Position numbers and translations under genes: made by a program
The notes under the pieces: model-generated
What the model was told of the DNA's origin: nothing
Database searches by the model: none
What the model saw: the letters and a program-made list of their open reading frames with translations, nothing else
Origin: Ciceribacter ferrooxidans
GTDB lineage: Bacteria > Pseudomonadota > Alphaproteobacteria > Rhizobiales > Rhizobiaceae
DNA: 64,000 nucleotides
NCBI RefSeq assembly: GCF_004137355.1
Contig: NZ_SDVB01000380.1
Span: forward strand, 1-64,000
Reading direction: 5' to 3'
In this document: positions 28,690 to 38,482 of the stretch, one piece after another
Layout: each line of letters begins with the position of its first letter
Numbering within the stretch: position 1 is the first letter of the stretch

Positions 28690-30225
28690 TTAGCGTTTCT
28701 CCCCAGAGCGCATGATGGCACGCATGATGGACTCTTGGCTTGCTTCTCCCTTCGGAAGTTCGGCGACGATGCGGCCTTCGTTCATGACGTAGACGCGGTC
28801 GCAGGTGCCGAGCAACTCGGGCATTTCCGATGAGATCATCAGGATGCCTTTGCCCTCGGCGGCAAGCTGGTTGATGATGGTGTAGATTTCGAATTTCGCC
28901 CCCACGTCGATGCCGCGCGTCGGCTCGTCGAGGATGAGGACTTCAGGGTTGGTGAACAGCCATTTCGACAGCACGACCTTCTGCTGGTTGCCGCCCGAAA
29001 GGTTGACGGCTTCCTGGTAGATCGAGTGCGAACGGATGCGCAGCTTGTTGCGGTAGCCCGACGCGACCTGCGCTTCCTTGCGCTCGTCGATGACGCCGCT
29101 CTTCGAAACGTCGTCGAGATTGGCGAGCGTCGTGTTCTTGACGATGTTGTTCTGAAGCACGAGTCCGAGCTGCTTGCGGTCTTCGGTCACGTAGGCGAGG
29201 CCGGCATCGATCGCCCGCGGGATCGTGCTCACGTCGACGGGCTTGCCACGCATCAGCACCTCGCCGGTGATCTTGTGGCCCCAGGAACGGCCGAAGATGC
29301 TCATGGCGGTCTCGGTACGGCCGGCACCCATCAGGCCGGCGATGCCGACGACCTCGCCGGCACGGACGGTGAAATTCACATCGTGCAGGAACTGCCGGTC
29401 GCGGTGGTTCTGATGGAAGACGTTCCAGTTCTTCACTTCGAGCAGCACGTCGCCGATCTTCGGCTCGCGCGGCGGGTAGCGGTCTTCCATGTCGCGGCCG
29501 ACCATGCCCTTGATGATGCGGTCTTCGCTGATCTCCTGCGTGTGACAGTCGAGGGTCTCCACGGTGGTGCCGTCGCGCAGGATGGTGATCTGGTCGGCGA
29601 CCTTGCGGATCTCGTTCAGCTTGTGGGAAATGATGATCGACGTCATGCCCTGCTTGCGGAATTCCATCAGCAGGTTGAGCAGGGCATCGGAGTCGTTTTC
29701 GTTGAGCGAGGCCGTCGGCTCGTCGAGGATGAGCAGGCGGACCTTCTTGGAGAGCGCCTTGGCGATCTCGACGAGCTGCTGCTTGCCGACGCCGATGTCG
29801 GTGATGCGCGTGCTCGGAGCGTCCTTGAGGCCCACCTTCGCAAGAAGCTCCTTGGTCCTTGCAAAGGTCTGCGGCCAGTCGATCACGCCGTTGACGGCGA
29901 TCTCGTTGCCGAGAAAGATGTTTTCAGCGATCGACAGCAGTGGCACGAGGGCCAGCTCCTGGTGGATGATGATGATGCCCAGTTCCTCGCTGTCGGAAAT
30001 GGTGCTGAAGTGACGGACCTCGCCGTCGTAATGGATTTCGCCCTCATAGGAACCGGCGGGATAGACACCGCTCAGGACCTTCATCAAGGTCGACTTGCCG
30101 GCGCCGTTTTCTCCGACCAGGGCGTGGATCTCGCCTTCGCGAACCTTGAGGTTGACGTTGTCCAGGGCTTTGACCCCGGGAAACGTCTTGGTGATGCTAC
30201 GCATCTCGAGAATGATGTTGTCCAT
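28690..30225 (-). CDS. gguA: multiple sugar ABC transporter ATP-binding protein GguA
   Basis: 511-residue tandem ATPase. First domain: Walker [10 protein letters not shown], signature [13 protein letters not shown], Walker [12 protein letters not shown]. Second: degenerate P-loop [23 protein letters not shown] and [12 protein letters not shown] start at ATG 30225 ([10 protein letters not shown]), where homologues begin; the open frame extends to 30285. A strong terminator separates it from chvE, so its level may be set by read-through. Confidence 0.93.
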   Translation of the reverse strand: MDNIILEMRSITKTFPGVKALDNVNLKVREGEIHALVGENGAGKSTLMKVLSGVYPAGSYEGEIHYDGEVRHFSTISDSEELGIIIIHQELALVPLLSIAENIFLGNEIAVNGVIDWPQTFARTKELLAKVGLKDAPSTRITDIGVGKQQLVEIAKALSKKVRLLILDEPTASLNENDSDALLNLLMEFRKQGMTSIIISHKLNEIRKVADQITILRDGTTVETLDCHTQEISEDRIIKGMVGRDMEDRYPPREPKIGDVLLEVKNWNVFHQNHRDRQFLHDVNFTVRAGEVVGIAGLMGAGRTETAMSIFGRSWGHKITGEVLMRGKPVDVSTIPRAIDAGLAYVTEDRKQLGLVLQNNIVKNTTLANLDDVSKSGVIDERKEAQVASGYRNKLRIRSHSIYQEAVNLSGGNQQKVVLSKWLFTNPEVLILDEPTRGIDVGAKFEIYTIINQLAAEGKGILMISSEMPELLGTCDRVYVMNEGRIVAELPKGEASQESIMRAIMRSGEKR

Positions 30226-30297
30226 GTGCAGAATTCCAGCGCAGGCGGGCGACCAAGGTACAGCCGGCGGCGCAAGCTCCCTCAACGCGTATGATAC

Positions 30298-30328
30298 AAA
30301 AACGGGTCCGCGAAAGGTCGCGGACCCG
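30298..30328 (-). terminator. intrinsic terminator between chvE and gguA
   Basis: Minus-strand stem CGGGTCCGCG/CGCGGACCCG (30328-30319 with 30312-30303), a 6-base loop, and a run of five T (30302-30298). All features of a strong Rho-independent terminator, 15 bases after the chvE stop and 70 bases before gguA. Partial read-through would give more binding protein than membrane complex. Confidence 0.85.
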
Positions 30329-30343
30329 CCATGATCGCAAGGA

Positions 30344-31414
30344 TTAGTTGTCGATCTGCTCGGCCGTGTAGTAGCCGGAACCGACGAGGATGTCCTTGGC
30401 GTTTGCCTTGTCGACGGCGACCGGCTTCAGCAGGTAGGACGGAACGACCTTGACACCGTTGTTGTAGGTCTTGGTGTCGTTCACTTCCGGTTCCTTGCCG
30501 CTCATGATCGAGTCGACCATGGAGACGGCGACCTTTGCCAGTTCGCGGGTGTCCTTGAAGACGGTGGAGTACTGTTCGTCGGCAAGCATCGACTTGACGG
30601 ACGGCAGTTCCGCGTCCTGACCGGTAACGACCGGCATCTTCAGGTCGCCGGAGCCGTAGCCTACGCCCTTGAGAGCCGACAGGATGCCGATGGACAGGCC
30701 GTCATAAGGCGAAAGAGCGCCGTTCAGCTTGTCTTCGGTGTAGGTCGAGGAGAGCAGGTTTTCCATACGGGCCTGGGCGACGGTGCCGTCCCAACGCAGG
30801 GTGCCGACCTGGTCCATGCCCATCTGGCCGGACTTGACGACGATGTCGCCGCTGTCGATCAGGGGCTGCAGGACCGACATTGCGCCGTCATAGAAGAAGA
30901 ACGCGTTGTTGTCGTCCGGCGAGCCGCCGAAGAGTTCGACATTCCACGGCTTGACGTCGGGGAAGCGTTCCTTGAGGCCGTTGACGAGGCTGGTCGCCTG
31001 GAGAACGCCGACCTGGAAGTTGTCGAAGGTGGCGTAGTAGTCGACGTTGCCCGAATCGCGGATCAGACGGTCGTAAGCAATGACCTTCACGCCGGCATCG
31101 GCAGCCTTCTGCAGGATGTCGGAGAGCGTCGTGCCGTCGATCGCAGCAATGACCAGAACCTTGGCACCCTTGGTTACCATGTTCTCAATCTGGGCGAGCT
31201 GGTTCGGGATATCGTCGTCGGCAAACTGCAGGTCCGGGCTGTAACCGGCGTCCTTGAACAGCTTCTCCATGGTTTCGCCGTCCGAGATCCAGCGGGTCGA
31301 GGTCTTGGTCGGCATCGAAATGCCAACCATGCCCTTGTCTTCGGCAAAGACGTTGGACGTAAAGGATGCGATGCTGATTGCGACGGACGCAATCAGAGCG
31401 CCGAGTTTCTTCAT
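30344..31414 (-). CDS. chvE: ChvE-type multiple-sugar periplasmic binding protein
   Basis: 356 residues. A signal peptide ends near [11 protein letters not shown]. The mature protein begins [20 protein letters not shown] (in part), and [20 protein letters not shown] (in part), [10 protein letters not shown] and [17 protein letters not shown] match ChvE, which in Agrobacterium binds arabinose, galactose, glucose and others and also signals to the VirA kinase. ATG 31414 has GGGAGG 5 bases upstream. It is divergent from gbpR. No vir genes are seen here, so the role is nutrition and perhaps chemotaxis. Confidence 0.93.
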   Translation of the reverse strand: MKKLGALIASVAISIASFTSNVFAEDKGMVGISMPTKTSTRWISDGETMEKLFKDAGYSPDLQFADDDIPNQLAQIENMVTKGAKVLVIAAIDGTTLSDILQKAADAGVKVIAYDRLIRDSGNVDYYATFDNFQVGVLQATSLVNGLKERFPDVKPWNVELFGGSPDDNNAFFFYDGAMSVLQPLIDSGDIVVKSGQMGMDQVGTLRWDGTVAQARMENLLSSTYTEDKLNGALSPYDGLSIGILSALKGVGYGSGDLKMPVVTGQDAELPSVKSMLADEQYSTVFKDTRELAKVAVSMVDSIMSGKEPEVNDTKTYNNGVKVVPSYLLKPVAVDKANAKDILVGSGYYTAEQIDN

Positions 31415-31562
31415 GGTAACCTCCCTGGTCATACCGTGCAGCGCCAAGCCCCTCCTGGCGCCGCTGAAACAAGAACGGGTGGCTGGCTTCCCAGCCCCCA
31501 GCTCCCGAGGCGAGTTTTATCGCGCCCGACATATCGATCAAATGATTATTTTGACTTTCTGC

Positions 31563-31578
31563 ATATCATAGTTGATAT
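31563..31578. promoter_or_regulatory. dyad in the gbpR-chvE divergent promoter
   Basis: Perfect 16-base dyad ATATCA-TAGT-TGATAT, ending 7 bases before the gbpR start codon. It has the shape of a LysR-family operator and is placed for autorepression of gbpR; activation of chvE from 150 bases away would need further sites, such as the ATATCG-ATCAAATGAT stretch at 31531-31546. Confidence 0.6.
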
Positions 31579-31585
31579 ACAGTTC

Positions 31586-32545
31586 ATGCCCGAAGTCCAT
31601 TTTCAACGCCTGCAGCCGAAGCATTTCAGCCTGATCCGTGCCGTCGCAGAGCTCGGGCAGCTCAGTCTCGCCGCGCAGGCGCTGTCGATTACGCAGCCCG
31701 CAGCCTCGCGAATGCTCGGGGATATCGAGAGGCTGGTCGACGCTCCGATCTTCGTCCGCACGCCGAAAGGCATGGAGGCGACGGCGGTGGGGCTGGCGCT
31801 GGCGCGGCGGGCGCGGACCCTTTTGGAGGAGATGGACGAGGCGATCCGCGAGGTCGATGCGATCAAGCGTGGCCTCACCGGCACGGTGCGCGCCGGTGCC
31901 GTCACCGGAGGGGCGGTCGGCTTCATCGTTCCGGCTATCCAGGCGCTCAAGGTGGAGGCCGCGTCGGCCGACATCCATGTCGATGTCGCTTCCAGCGACG
32001 CGCTGATCGGCGATCTCCTGTCGGGCCAGCTCGATTTCGCCTTGGGTCGTATTCCGGCAGGGATCGACGCGCGGCAGTTCGATATTCTCGATGCGCGCGT
32101 GGAGGAGGTGAACCTCCTCGTGCACGAGAGCCATCCGCTCGCCGACGCGAACGATCTTTCGCCGGCTGACATCGTGCACTTCGCCTGGGTGATGCAGGCG
32201 CCAGGTGCCCCGGTGCGTCAGGCCGTCGAGGCGGTGTTCATCGAATCAGGCGTGCAGATCCCCTCGAACATCGTCAACACGACCTCGCTGCTGGTGATGA
32301 TCGCCATGCTCGCATCCTCTAACGCGATTGCGCCGATGTCGCGGGAAGTCTCCGACCTGCTCTGCGGCGGCACGGGCACCGGCCTCTGCAAACTCGACAT
32401 CCGCGTGCCGATCGTGGTGGCGCCCTACCATCTCATCACGGTCAAGCGGAAGCAGATGACGCCGGTGGCGGCACGGCTGCGCGATCTCGTGATGCAGGAG
32501 CTCCACGGCGGCCGGCCGGTGCCCATAGGCCCCGTCAAGGCGTGA
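31586..32545 (+). CDS. gbpR: GbpR, LysR-family regulator of the chvE operon
   Basis: 319 residues from ATG 31586. The N-terminal winged helix-turn-helix contains LSLAAQALSITQPAASRML, and the C-terminal LysR effector domain follows from about residue 95. The gene is divergent from chvE, as in Agrobacterium and Azospirillum where GbpR activates chvE/sbpA in response to arabinose or galactose. No good Shine-Dalgarno lies before the start. Its 3' end overlaps the convergent aminotransferase gene by 11 bases. Confidence 0.88.
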   Translation: MPEVHFQRLQPKHFSLIRAVAELGQLSLAAQALSITQPAASRMLGDIERLVDAPIFVRTPKGMEATAVGLALARRARTLLEEMDEAIREVDAIKRGLTGTVRAGAVTGGAVGFIVPAIQALKVEAASADIHVDVASSDALIGDLLSGQLDFALGRIPAGIDARQFDILDARVEEVNLLVHESHPLADANDLSPADIVHFAWVMQAPGAPVRQAVEAVFIESGVQIPSNIVNTTSLLVMIAMLASSNAIAPMSREVSDLLCGGTGTGLCKLDIRVPIVVAPYHLITVKRKQMTPVAARLRDLVMQELHGGRPVPIGPVKA

Positions 32546-33707
32546 AACCGCCCAGCCTGTCTGCGAGTGTCGCGATCGTGCCGGCGTCGGCGTTGGCGAA
32601 GGCGAAACGCAGGTAGGCCTCCTGACGTTCGCCGAAATAGGCGCCGGGAATACACACCACGCCGGCCTTTCTGGCGAGCATTTCCGCCACCTCGGCCGAC
32701 TTCCGGTCGTCGAAGGGGTGCCGGATGAAGGCGAAATAGGCGCCGAGCGAGTCCATCTTCCATGCGGGAAGGCCTGCCATGACGGCGCGGAGCGCGTTTG
32801 CGCGAGCGAGGATTTCGGCGCGGTTCGCGTCTCTCCATTGCTTCAGCGCCGGAATGGCTCTTGCGACGGCGACCTGCGGCGCGCGCGGCGCGCAGATCTG
32901 CAGGTTGTCCATGACCTTGGCGATTTCAGCGACCGTCCGCTCCCCGGCGGTGACGGCACCGAGCCGATGGCCGGGAATGCAGAACGACTTCGAGAAGGAA
33001 TAGAGAAGGATGAGGTTCTCCTCCCATCCTGCGATCGACAGCAGGCCGTGCGGCCGTTCGCCGGCCGGCAGGAAGTCGCGGTAAGTCTCATCGAGGATCA
33101 GCCAGACGCCGGCTTCACGGCACAGTTCGAAGATGTCCTTCAAAAGCGGATCGGGATAGACCGCGCCGGTCGGGTTGTTCGGCGTGACGAGAGCGATCGC
33201 CTTCACGCCCTTCTTCAAGGTCGCACGTACCTCGTCGAGCCGCGGCACGAAACCGTCGGCGGCGTCGAGCGGCAGCAACTCGCGCCCGATGCCGAGCATC
33301 GCGAGTGTCGTCTCCTGATTGAAATAGAAGGGATCGGTGAGCGCCACCCGATCGCCGGCGCCGGCGATCGCCATCACGGCCGCCATGAAGGCCTGGTTGC
33401 AGCCGGAGGTGATGTGGATGTTTTGTGCGATGACGGGCGCGCCGTAGATTTCGGCCATCTCCGCGGCATAGGCTCCGCGCAGCATGTCCTCGCCCTCGAT
33501 CGGGCCGTAGCCGGCATAGGCCCTTGAGGCGGCGGCTTCGCCGAGCCAGGCGAGCATGTCTGGATGCGGCGGATAGCCGGGGACGGCCTGCGAGAGGTCG
33601 ATCAGCGGTCCCGATGCGCCGTCATAGGCGCGGCCCCAGGCGAAGACCGAAGGAACCGGTGGCGGAGATAGTCGGGATACGAGCGGATTGAAGGAGGCGG
33701 AGGGCAT
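32535..33707 (-). CDS. pyridoxal-phosphate aminotransferase, class I/II
   Basis: 390 residues, fold type I. The PLP lysine is in YSFSKSFCIPGHRLG, and the motifs TSGCNQAFMAAVM, LVTPNNPTGAVY and LILDETYRDF are intact. The substrate cannot be read. It is a candidate member of the neighbouring ureohydrolase/polyamine-type import cluster, as transamination is a usual next step for amino-guanidino compounds, but it lies on the other strand with its own LysR gene just upstream (23 bases). Confidence 0.82.
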   Translation of the reverse strand: MPSASFNPLVSRLSPPPVPSVFAWGRAYDGASGPLIDLSQAVPGYPPHPDMLAWLGEAAASRAYAGYGPIEGEDMLRGAYAAEMAEIYGAPVIAQNIHITSGCNQAFMAAVMAIAGAGDRVALTDPFYFNQETTLAMLGIGRELLPLDAADGFVPRLDEVRATLKKGVKAIALVTPNNPTGAVYPDPLLKDIFELCREAGVWLILDETYRDFLPAGERPHGLLSIAGWEENLILLYSFSKSFCIPGHRLGAVTAGERTVAEIAKVMDNLQICAPRAPQVAVARAIPALKQWRDANRAEILARANALRAVMAGLPAWKMDSLGAYFAFIRHPFDDRKSAEVAEMLARKAGVVCIPGAYFGERQEAYLRFAFANADAGTIATLADRLGGFTP

Positions 33708-33730
33708 GGTTCGTCGTCTTTCCAGTTTGC

Positions 33731-34771
33731 TTATCGCTTCTCGCTCTTGCGACGGGGCTTGGTGGCAAGCGTCGCCCGCGGGTGGGGCCGCGTCGAGAAC
33801 GTGCCGAGCGGATCGGATTGCATGGGCGTCGCGCGTGGTCCGCGGCTGCGGATCAGGTGACGGGCCGAGGTGCTCGGGCGGGAGAGCCGCTCGCTTTCGA
33901 TGGTCGAGAACATCCAGTCGATGAAGACCTTGGCGATCGGGGCCGAGCGCACCTCGTTGCGACAGGTGACATAGAAGGCGTCGGAGGCCGGAACCGACAG
34001 ATCGAAGGGAATGACGAGTTCGCCGGAGGCGATCAGGCTGCTCGCGGTGATGTTGTCGCCGAGCGCGATGCCCTGGCCGTGGCGGGCGGCTTCGGTGGAG
34101 AGCCGCGCGTCACTCATGAAATGCTCCCTGAGCCGCGGCATGTCGAGCTGGTCGGCGGCGGCAAGCCAGGTATTCCATTCCCGCCCGTCGTCGCCGTGCA
34201 GCAGGACGTGGTCGCGCAGGTCGCGGACGGAGCGCAGCGGCCGGCTGTTGAGAAGTGTCGGGCTCGCCACGGGGAAGAGTTCGAGGCTGCTCCACAGCCG
34301 CGCCCAGCAGTCGCGCCAGCCTCCCGGACCATAGAGGATGGAGACGTCGATCTCCGGCGATTGCACCAGCGCGGCGTCGTTGCTGGAGGTCAGCGTCAGG
34401 CTGATCTCCGGATACTGCTCGCTGAAGGAGCCCATGCGCGGGATGAGCCAGAGCGAGAGCAAGGCGGGGACGCAGGAGACGCGCAGGTTGCCGCTGGTCG
34501 ACGGGCGGTTCACCAGCGCGGTCGCCGCGGCGATACCCTCGAAAGCGGAGGATACGGCGGGCAGCAGCAGCGCGCCCTGCGGCGTCAGCTTGAGCCTGTT
34601 GCCGCCGCGTACGAACAGGCTCGCCTTCAGGCTCTCCTCCAGCGTCCTGATCTGGTGGCTGACCGCGCCGTGGGTCACCTTCAGCTCGCGTGCGGCGGCG
34701 GAAATCGAGCCGAGCCTTGCGGCGGCTTCGAAGGCGCGGAGCGGATTGAGAGGAGGCAGGCGGGCGGTCAT
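33731..34771 (-). CDS. LysR-family transcriptional regulator (GcvA-like)
   Basis: 346 residues. The DNA-binding domain LNPLRAFEAAARLGSISAAA (in part), REL-x-VTHGAVSHQIRTLEE is of the GcvA/AmpR subgroup. The C-terminal 40 residues are basic and rich in Arg/Pro and likely disordered. It is divergent from the ureohydrolase gene and co-directional with the aminotransferase, so it may control both. A palindrome lies 13 bases before its start. Confidence 0.82.
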   Translation of the reverse strand: MTARLPPLNPLRAFEAAARLGSISAAARELKVTHGAVSHQIRTLEESLKASLFVRGGNRLKLTPQGALLLPAVSSAFEGIAAATALVNRPSTSGNLRVSCVPALLSLWLIPRMGSFSEQYPEISLTLTSSNDAALVQSPEIDVSILYGPGGWRDCWARLWSSLELFPVASPTLLNSRPLRSVRDLRDHVLLHGDDGREWNTWLAAADQLDMPRLREHFMSDARLSTEAARHGQGIALGDNITASSLIASGELVIPFDLSVPASDAFYVTCRNEVRSAPIAKVFIDWMFSTIESERLSRPSTSARHLIRSRGPRATPMQSDPLGTFSTRPHPRATLATKPRRKSEKR

Positions 34772-34783
34772 GGGCTCGATGTT

Positions 34784-34800
34784 TGTGAGTTTTTCTCACA
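34784..34800. promoter_or_regulatory. dyad TGTGAG-N5-CTCACA
   Basis: A perfect 6+6 dyad with a TTTTT spacer, 13 bases upstream of the LysR gene start and about 150 bases upstream of the ureohydrolase. A likely operator for the LysR protein. The arms also resemble a CRP-type TGTGA-N6-TCACA, but the spacer here makes TGTGA-N7-TCACA, so Crp is less likely. Confidence 0.55.
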
Positions 34801-34950
34801 TGGATTGCTATTACATCGTCAATTGCATTTCCATCCCTTTTGTAGGGATAATGCTCATCATAGAGGCAGGACCGAATGCTGCCCTTTTGAAGGCACATCG
34901 CGGCCGGGCCGCGAATGCGTCCTTGAAACGGCGAGGAAAGGAACGACGAG

Positions 34951-36006
34951 ATGGCGTGGGATCCGGCGAGACTCGAGGCGCTGCGGGCGAAATACGGCGG
35001 CGACGGAGCCGGCGAGATCTTCGATCCGAAGTTCGCCAAGGTCGGCGCGAAAATCTTTTCGAACGGCACCCGCGCGGCTCCCTACGCCGGCGTGCCGACC
35101 TTCCTCAGCGCTCCGCATCGACAGGTCGACCCGCAGGCGCCGGATTTCGGTGACCTGCAGGTGGCGATCGTCGGCGTGCCGATGGATCTCGGCGTCACCA
35201 ACCGTCCGGGATCGCGGTTCGGCCCGCGCGCGCTGCGCAGCATCGACCGCATCGGTCCCTACAACCATGTTCTCGATTGCGCGCCGGTCTTCGACCTCAA
35301 GGTGGCGGACATCGGCGACGTGCCGTTTTCCAGTCGCTACCGGCTGGAGCTCAGCCAGGAGGACATCGAGCGCTATCTCTCGAAGATCGTCGATGCCGGC
35401 GTGCTGCCGCTCTCGGTCGGCGGCGACCATTCGATCACCCAGTCGATCCTGAAGCCCATTGCCCGCAAGCACGGTCCTGTCGGCCTCGTGCACATCGATG
35501 CCCATTGCGACACCGGCGGTCCGTTCGACCAGTCGAAATTCCACCACGGCGGCCCGTTCCGCAACGCGGTCCTCGACGGCACGCTCGATCCGACCCGCAC
35601 GATCCAGATCGGCATCCGCGGCTCGGCGGAATATCTCTGGGAATTCTCCTACGAGGCCGGGATGACCGTCATCCATGCCGAAGAGATCACCGGCCTCGGC
35701 ATGCCGGCGATCATCGAGAAGACCAGGAAGATCATCGGCGACGGCCCGACCTATCTCTCCTTCGACATCGACAGCCTCGATCCCTCGATCGCTCCGGGTA
35801 CGGGAACACCGGAGGTCGGCGGGCTCACCTCGCGCGAGGTGCTGGAGCTCATTCGCGGGCTGAAGGGGATGAACCTTGTCGGCGGCGACGTCGTTGAGGT
35901 GGCGCCGCAATACGATGCCACCCACAATACCGCCCATGCCGCGGCGCAGGTTCTCTTCGAAATCCTGAGCCTGATGGTCTTCAGCCCGGCCGTCGCGAGG
36001 CGCTGA
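34951..36006 (+). CDS. agmatinase/guanidinobutyrase-type ureohydrolase
   Basis: 351 residues of the arginase superfamily. The dinuclear manganese ligands lie in GGDHSITQS (His), HIDAHCDTG (Asp-His-Asp) and SFDIDSLDPS (Asp-Asp). The enzyme splits urea from a guanidino compound. The length (agmatinases are about 310) and an N-terminal extension with APYAGVPTFLSAP are shared with guanidinobutyrase and guanidinopropionase types. The following genes form a polyamine-type importer, which fits uptake and hydrolysis of a guanidino substrate. Preceded by GCGAGGAAAGGAACGACGAG. Confidence 0.83.
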   Translation: MAWDPARLEALRAKYGGDGAGEIFDPKFAKVGAKIFSNGTRAAPYAGVPTFLSAPHRQVDPQAPDFGDLQVAIVGVPMDLGVTNRPGSRFGPRALRSIDRIGPYNHVLDCAPVFDLKVADIGDVPFSSRYRLELSQEDIERYLSKIVDAGVLPLSVGGDHSITQSILKPIARKHGPVGLVHIDAHCDTGGPFDQSKFHHGGPFRNAVLDGTLDPTRTIQIGIRGSAEYLWEFSYEAGMTVIHAEEITGLGMPAIIEKTRKIIGDGPTYLSFDIDSLDPSIAPGTGTPEVGGLTSREVLELIRGLKGMNLVGGDVVEVAPQYDATHNTAHAAAQVLFEILSLMVFSPAVARR

Positions 36007-36100
36007 ACCGAAAGCAGGGAACAGCCGGAACTTGCGCGGAGACGCATCCCGGCTTCAACTGAGTGATGACAACCAAGAACCACATAAAGGGAACAAAGCC

Positions 36101-37189
36101 ATGACGAAATTTCTGCAGACTTCGATCAGCCGCCGCGGCGTGCTGGCCGGCTCTATCGCCGGTGCAGGCATGCTGGCCATGCCCTCCATTCTCCGGGCCC
36201 AGGACAAGTCGCTGAAGGTCGGCGTCTACGGCGGCTACTTCAAGGACTCCTTCGACAAGAACATCTTCCCGGAATTCACCAAGGCGACCGGGATTGCGAT
36301 CGAATCCGTCGCCGAACCGACCGGCGAAGCCTGGCTCGTGCAGCTCGAGCAGGCCGCCAAGGCTGGCCAGGCGCCTGCCGACGTCTCGATGATGTCGCAG
36401 GTCGCGATGCTGAAGGGCCAGGCGACGGATCTCTGGGCGCCGCTCGACCTCGGCAAGATCAAGAACGCCTCGAACCTCGTCGATCACTTCGTCAACAAGT
36501 ATCCGGACGGCAGGGTCGCCGGCCTCGGTGCCGTCGCCTGGTACATCACGCTCGTCACCAACACCGACGTGTACAAGGAACCGCCGACCTCCTGGGCGGC
36601 GCTCTGGGATCCGGCGAACGAGGACAAGCTCGGCCTGCTCGCACTCGTCTCCAACTCCTTCCTGCTGGAGGTGACCGCGAAGACCTATTTCGGCGGCACC
36701 AACGCGCTCGACACCGAGGAAGGCATCCTGAAGGTGTTCGACAAGCTCGCCGAGGTGAAGCCGAACGTCCGTCTGTGGTATCGCGACGAGGCGCAGTTCG
36801 AGCAGGCGCTGAAATCGGGCGAGATCCCGATGGGGCAGTACTATCACGACGTGACGGGGCTTGCCGCTTCGGAGGGCCATCCGGTCCGCTCCACCTTCCC
36901 GAAGGAGGGTGGCATTCTCGACTCCGGCTGCTGGGCGCTGTCGCGGGCTTCCGAAAAGTCGGAGGAAGCGCATGTCTTCATCGACTACATGTGCCAGCCC
37001 TCGATCCAGGCGACGCTGTCGCGCAAGGTCGGTACCGCGCCGACGGTCAAACGCGACCTGCTCGACCTGACGGCGGAGGAGTTTGCCGCGGTTTCCTCGG
37101 ACATCGATCCGGTCATCCCGCGCTATGACCTCTACCAGACCAAGTCCGACTGGCTGAACCAGAAGTGGACCGAACTGATCGTCGGTTGA
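36101..37189 (+). CDS. spermidine/putrescine-type ABC substrate-binding protein
   Basis: 362 residues from ATG 36101. The N terminus has a twin-arginine pattern (SISRRGVLAGSIAGAGML) ending at AQDK, so export is likely by Tat. The rest fits the PotD/PotF class: SLKVGVYGGYFKDSF, EQAAKAGQAPADVSMMS, LGAVAWYITLVTNTD. It follows the ureohydrolase by 94 bases. The ligand may be a guanidino compound or polyamine. Confidence 0.83.
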   Translation: MTKFLQTSISRRGVLAGSIAGAGMLAMPSILRAQDKSLKVGVYGGYFKDSFDKNIFPEFTKATGIAIESVAEPTGEAWLVQLEQAAKAGQAPADVSMMSQVAMLKGQATDLWAPLDLGKIKNASNLVDHFVNKYPDGRVAGLGAVAWYITLVTNTDVYKEPPTSWAALWDPANEDKLGLLALVSNSFLLEVTAKTYFGGTNALDTEEGILKVFDKLAEVKPNVRLWYRDEAQFEQALKSGEIPMGQYYHDVTGLAASEGHPVRSTFPKEGGILDSGCWALSRASEKSEEAHVFIDYMCQPSIQATLSRKVGTAPTVKRDLLDLTAEEFAAVSSDIDPVIPRYDLYQTKSDWLNQKWTELIVG

Positions 37190-37450
37190 CTTGGCGGGAG
37201 CTACGGCTGTCAACAAGACTGACCCTCTCCCCGCGAGCGGGGCGAGGGGAGGCTGGCGCGCCGAGTGCCGCTCCTTTCCTTCTCCCCGCCTGCGGGGAGA
37301 AGGTGCCCGGCAGCGCGGATGAGGGGCTGTCGTCTCGATCAGAGACTTCTGCTTGAGCGTGCCACCGGATTGCGACACAATTCGCCGACGTAATGGTATC
37401 CGGTGGCGGAAGGGCCATGTGCCCAGACCTTACTTGACTTCGGAGACATG
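37190..37450. repeat. rhizobial intergenic palindrome cluster
   Basis: A 261-base gap between binding protein and ATPase. It has a hairpin CCTTCTCCCCGC-CT-GCGGGGAGAAGG at 37278-37303, identical except for its 2-base loop to the one at 42765-42790, plus a related GC-rich hairpin at about 37221-37250. These look like RIME-type repeats. They may lower expression of the downstream transporter genes relative to the binding protein. Confidence 0.7.
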
Positions 37451-38482
37451 ATGTCCGGACTATCTCTCAACGGTGTCACCAAGCAATTCGGCCCGTTCAC
37501 CGCCGTGGACGACGTGGCGCTGACCGTCCCGCACGGAACCTTCGTCTGCATGCTCGGGCCGTCCGGCTGCGGCAAGACGACCTTGCTCCGGATGATCGCC
37601 GGGCTCGACACGCCGACGAGCGGTGCGATCGTGCTCGACGGCGAGGACATCACCCGTGTGCCGACGCACAAGCGCAATCTCGGCATGGTGTTCCAGTCGC
37701 TGGCGCTCTTTCCGCATCTGACTGTCGGCGAGAACATCGCCTATCCGCTGAGGATCCGCGGCGTCGCCCGCGAGGCGCAGGCAAGGCGCGTCGAGGAGCT
37801 CCTGTCGCTGATCCACTTGCCGGGCTATGCCGACAGGCCGGTGAACAAGCTTTCCGGCGGCCAGCGCCAGCGCGTGGCGATCGCCCGGGCGCTCGCCATC
37901 TCGCCAAAACTCTTCCTGCTCGACGAGCCGCTTTCGGCGCTCGACGCCAAGCTGCGTGAGGCGATGCAGGTGGAGTTGCGCAAGCTGCAGCAGCAACTCG
38001 GCATCACCACCATCGTCGTCACCCACGATCAGCGCGAGGCGATGACCATGGCCGATACCGTGGTGGTGATGAACGGCGGCAAGATCCGCCAGGCGGCGAG
38101 CCCGATCGAGATCTACCGCAAGCCCGCCGACCGCTTCGTCGCGGATTTCATCGGTTCGACCAATCTCCTGCCGCTCACCGTCGAGAGCGGGCGCACGCTC
38201 GTCCTCGGCCAGCCGGTCGAAGGCATCGCCGCGCCGGGCCAGACCGCCTGCAGCCTTTCCGTCCGCCCAGAGGACATCCATCTGTCGGCGCCGGGTGCCG
38301 GCCGGCTTTCCGGCCGCGTCACCTTCATCCGCGATCTCGGCGGCACGATCGAGACTTTCGTGGACGTGCGCGGAACCGAACTCATCGCCGTCTCGACGCC
38401 GCGCGAGCGGCCGGTAGTCAGCGTCGGACAGGAGGTCGGCGTCATCATCGACCCGCAGACGGCCGTGGTGCTTGCCGCATGA
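37451..38482 (+). CDS. polyamine-type ABC transporter ATP-binding protein
   Basis: 343 residues. Walker A GPSGCGKTT, Q-loop VFQSLALFPHLT, signature LSGGQRQRVAIA, Walker B LFLLDEPLSALD, H-loop VTHDQREA, then a TOBE domain after residue 240. PotA class. ATG 37448 and ATG 37451 are adjacent; the second has better distance from GGAG (37442-37445). Overlaps the next gene by 4 bases. Confidence 0.88.
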   Translation: MSGLSLNGVTKQFGPFTAVDDVALTVPHGTFVCMLGPSGCGKTTLLRMIAGLDTPTSGAIVLDGEDITRVPTHKRNLGMVFQSLALFPHLTVGENIAYPLRIRGVAREAQARRVEELLSLIHLPGYADRPVNKLSGGQRQRVAIARALAISPKLFLLDEPLSALDAKLREAMQVELRKLQQQLGITTIVVTHDQREAMTMADTVVVMNGGKIRQAASPIEIYRKPADRFVADFIGSTNLLPLTVESGRTLVLGQPVEGIAAPGQTACSLSVRPEDIHLSAPGAGRLSGRVTFIRDLGGTIETFVDVRGTELIAVSTPRERPVVSVGQEVGVIIDPQTAVVLAA

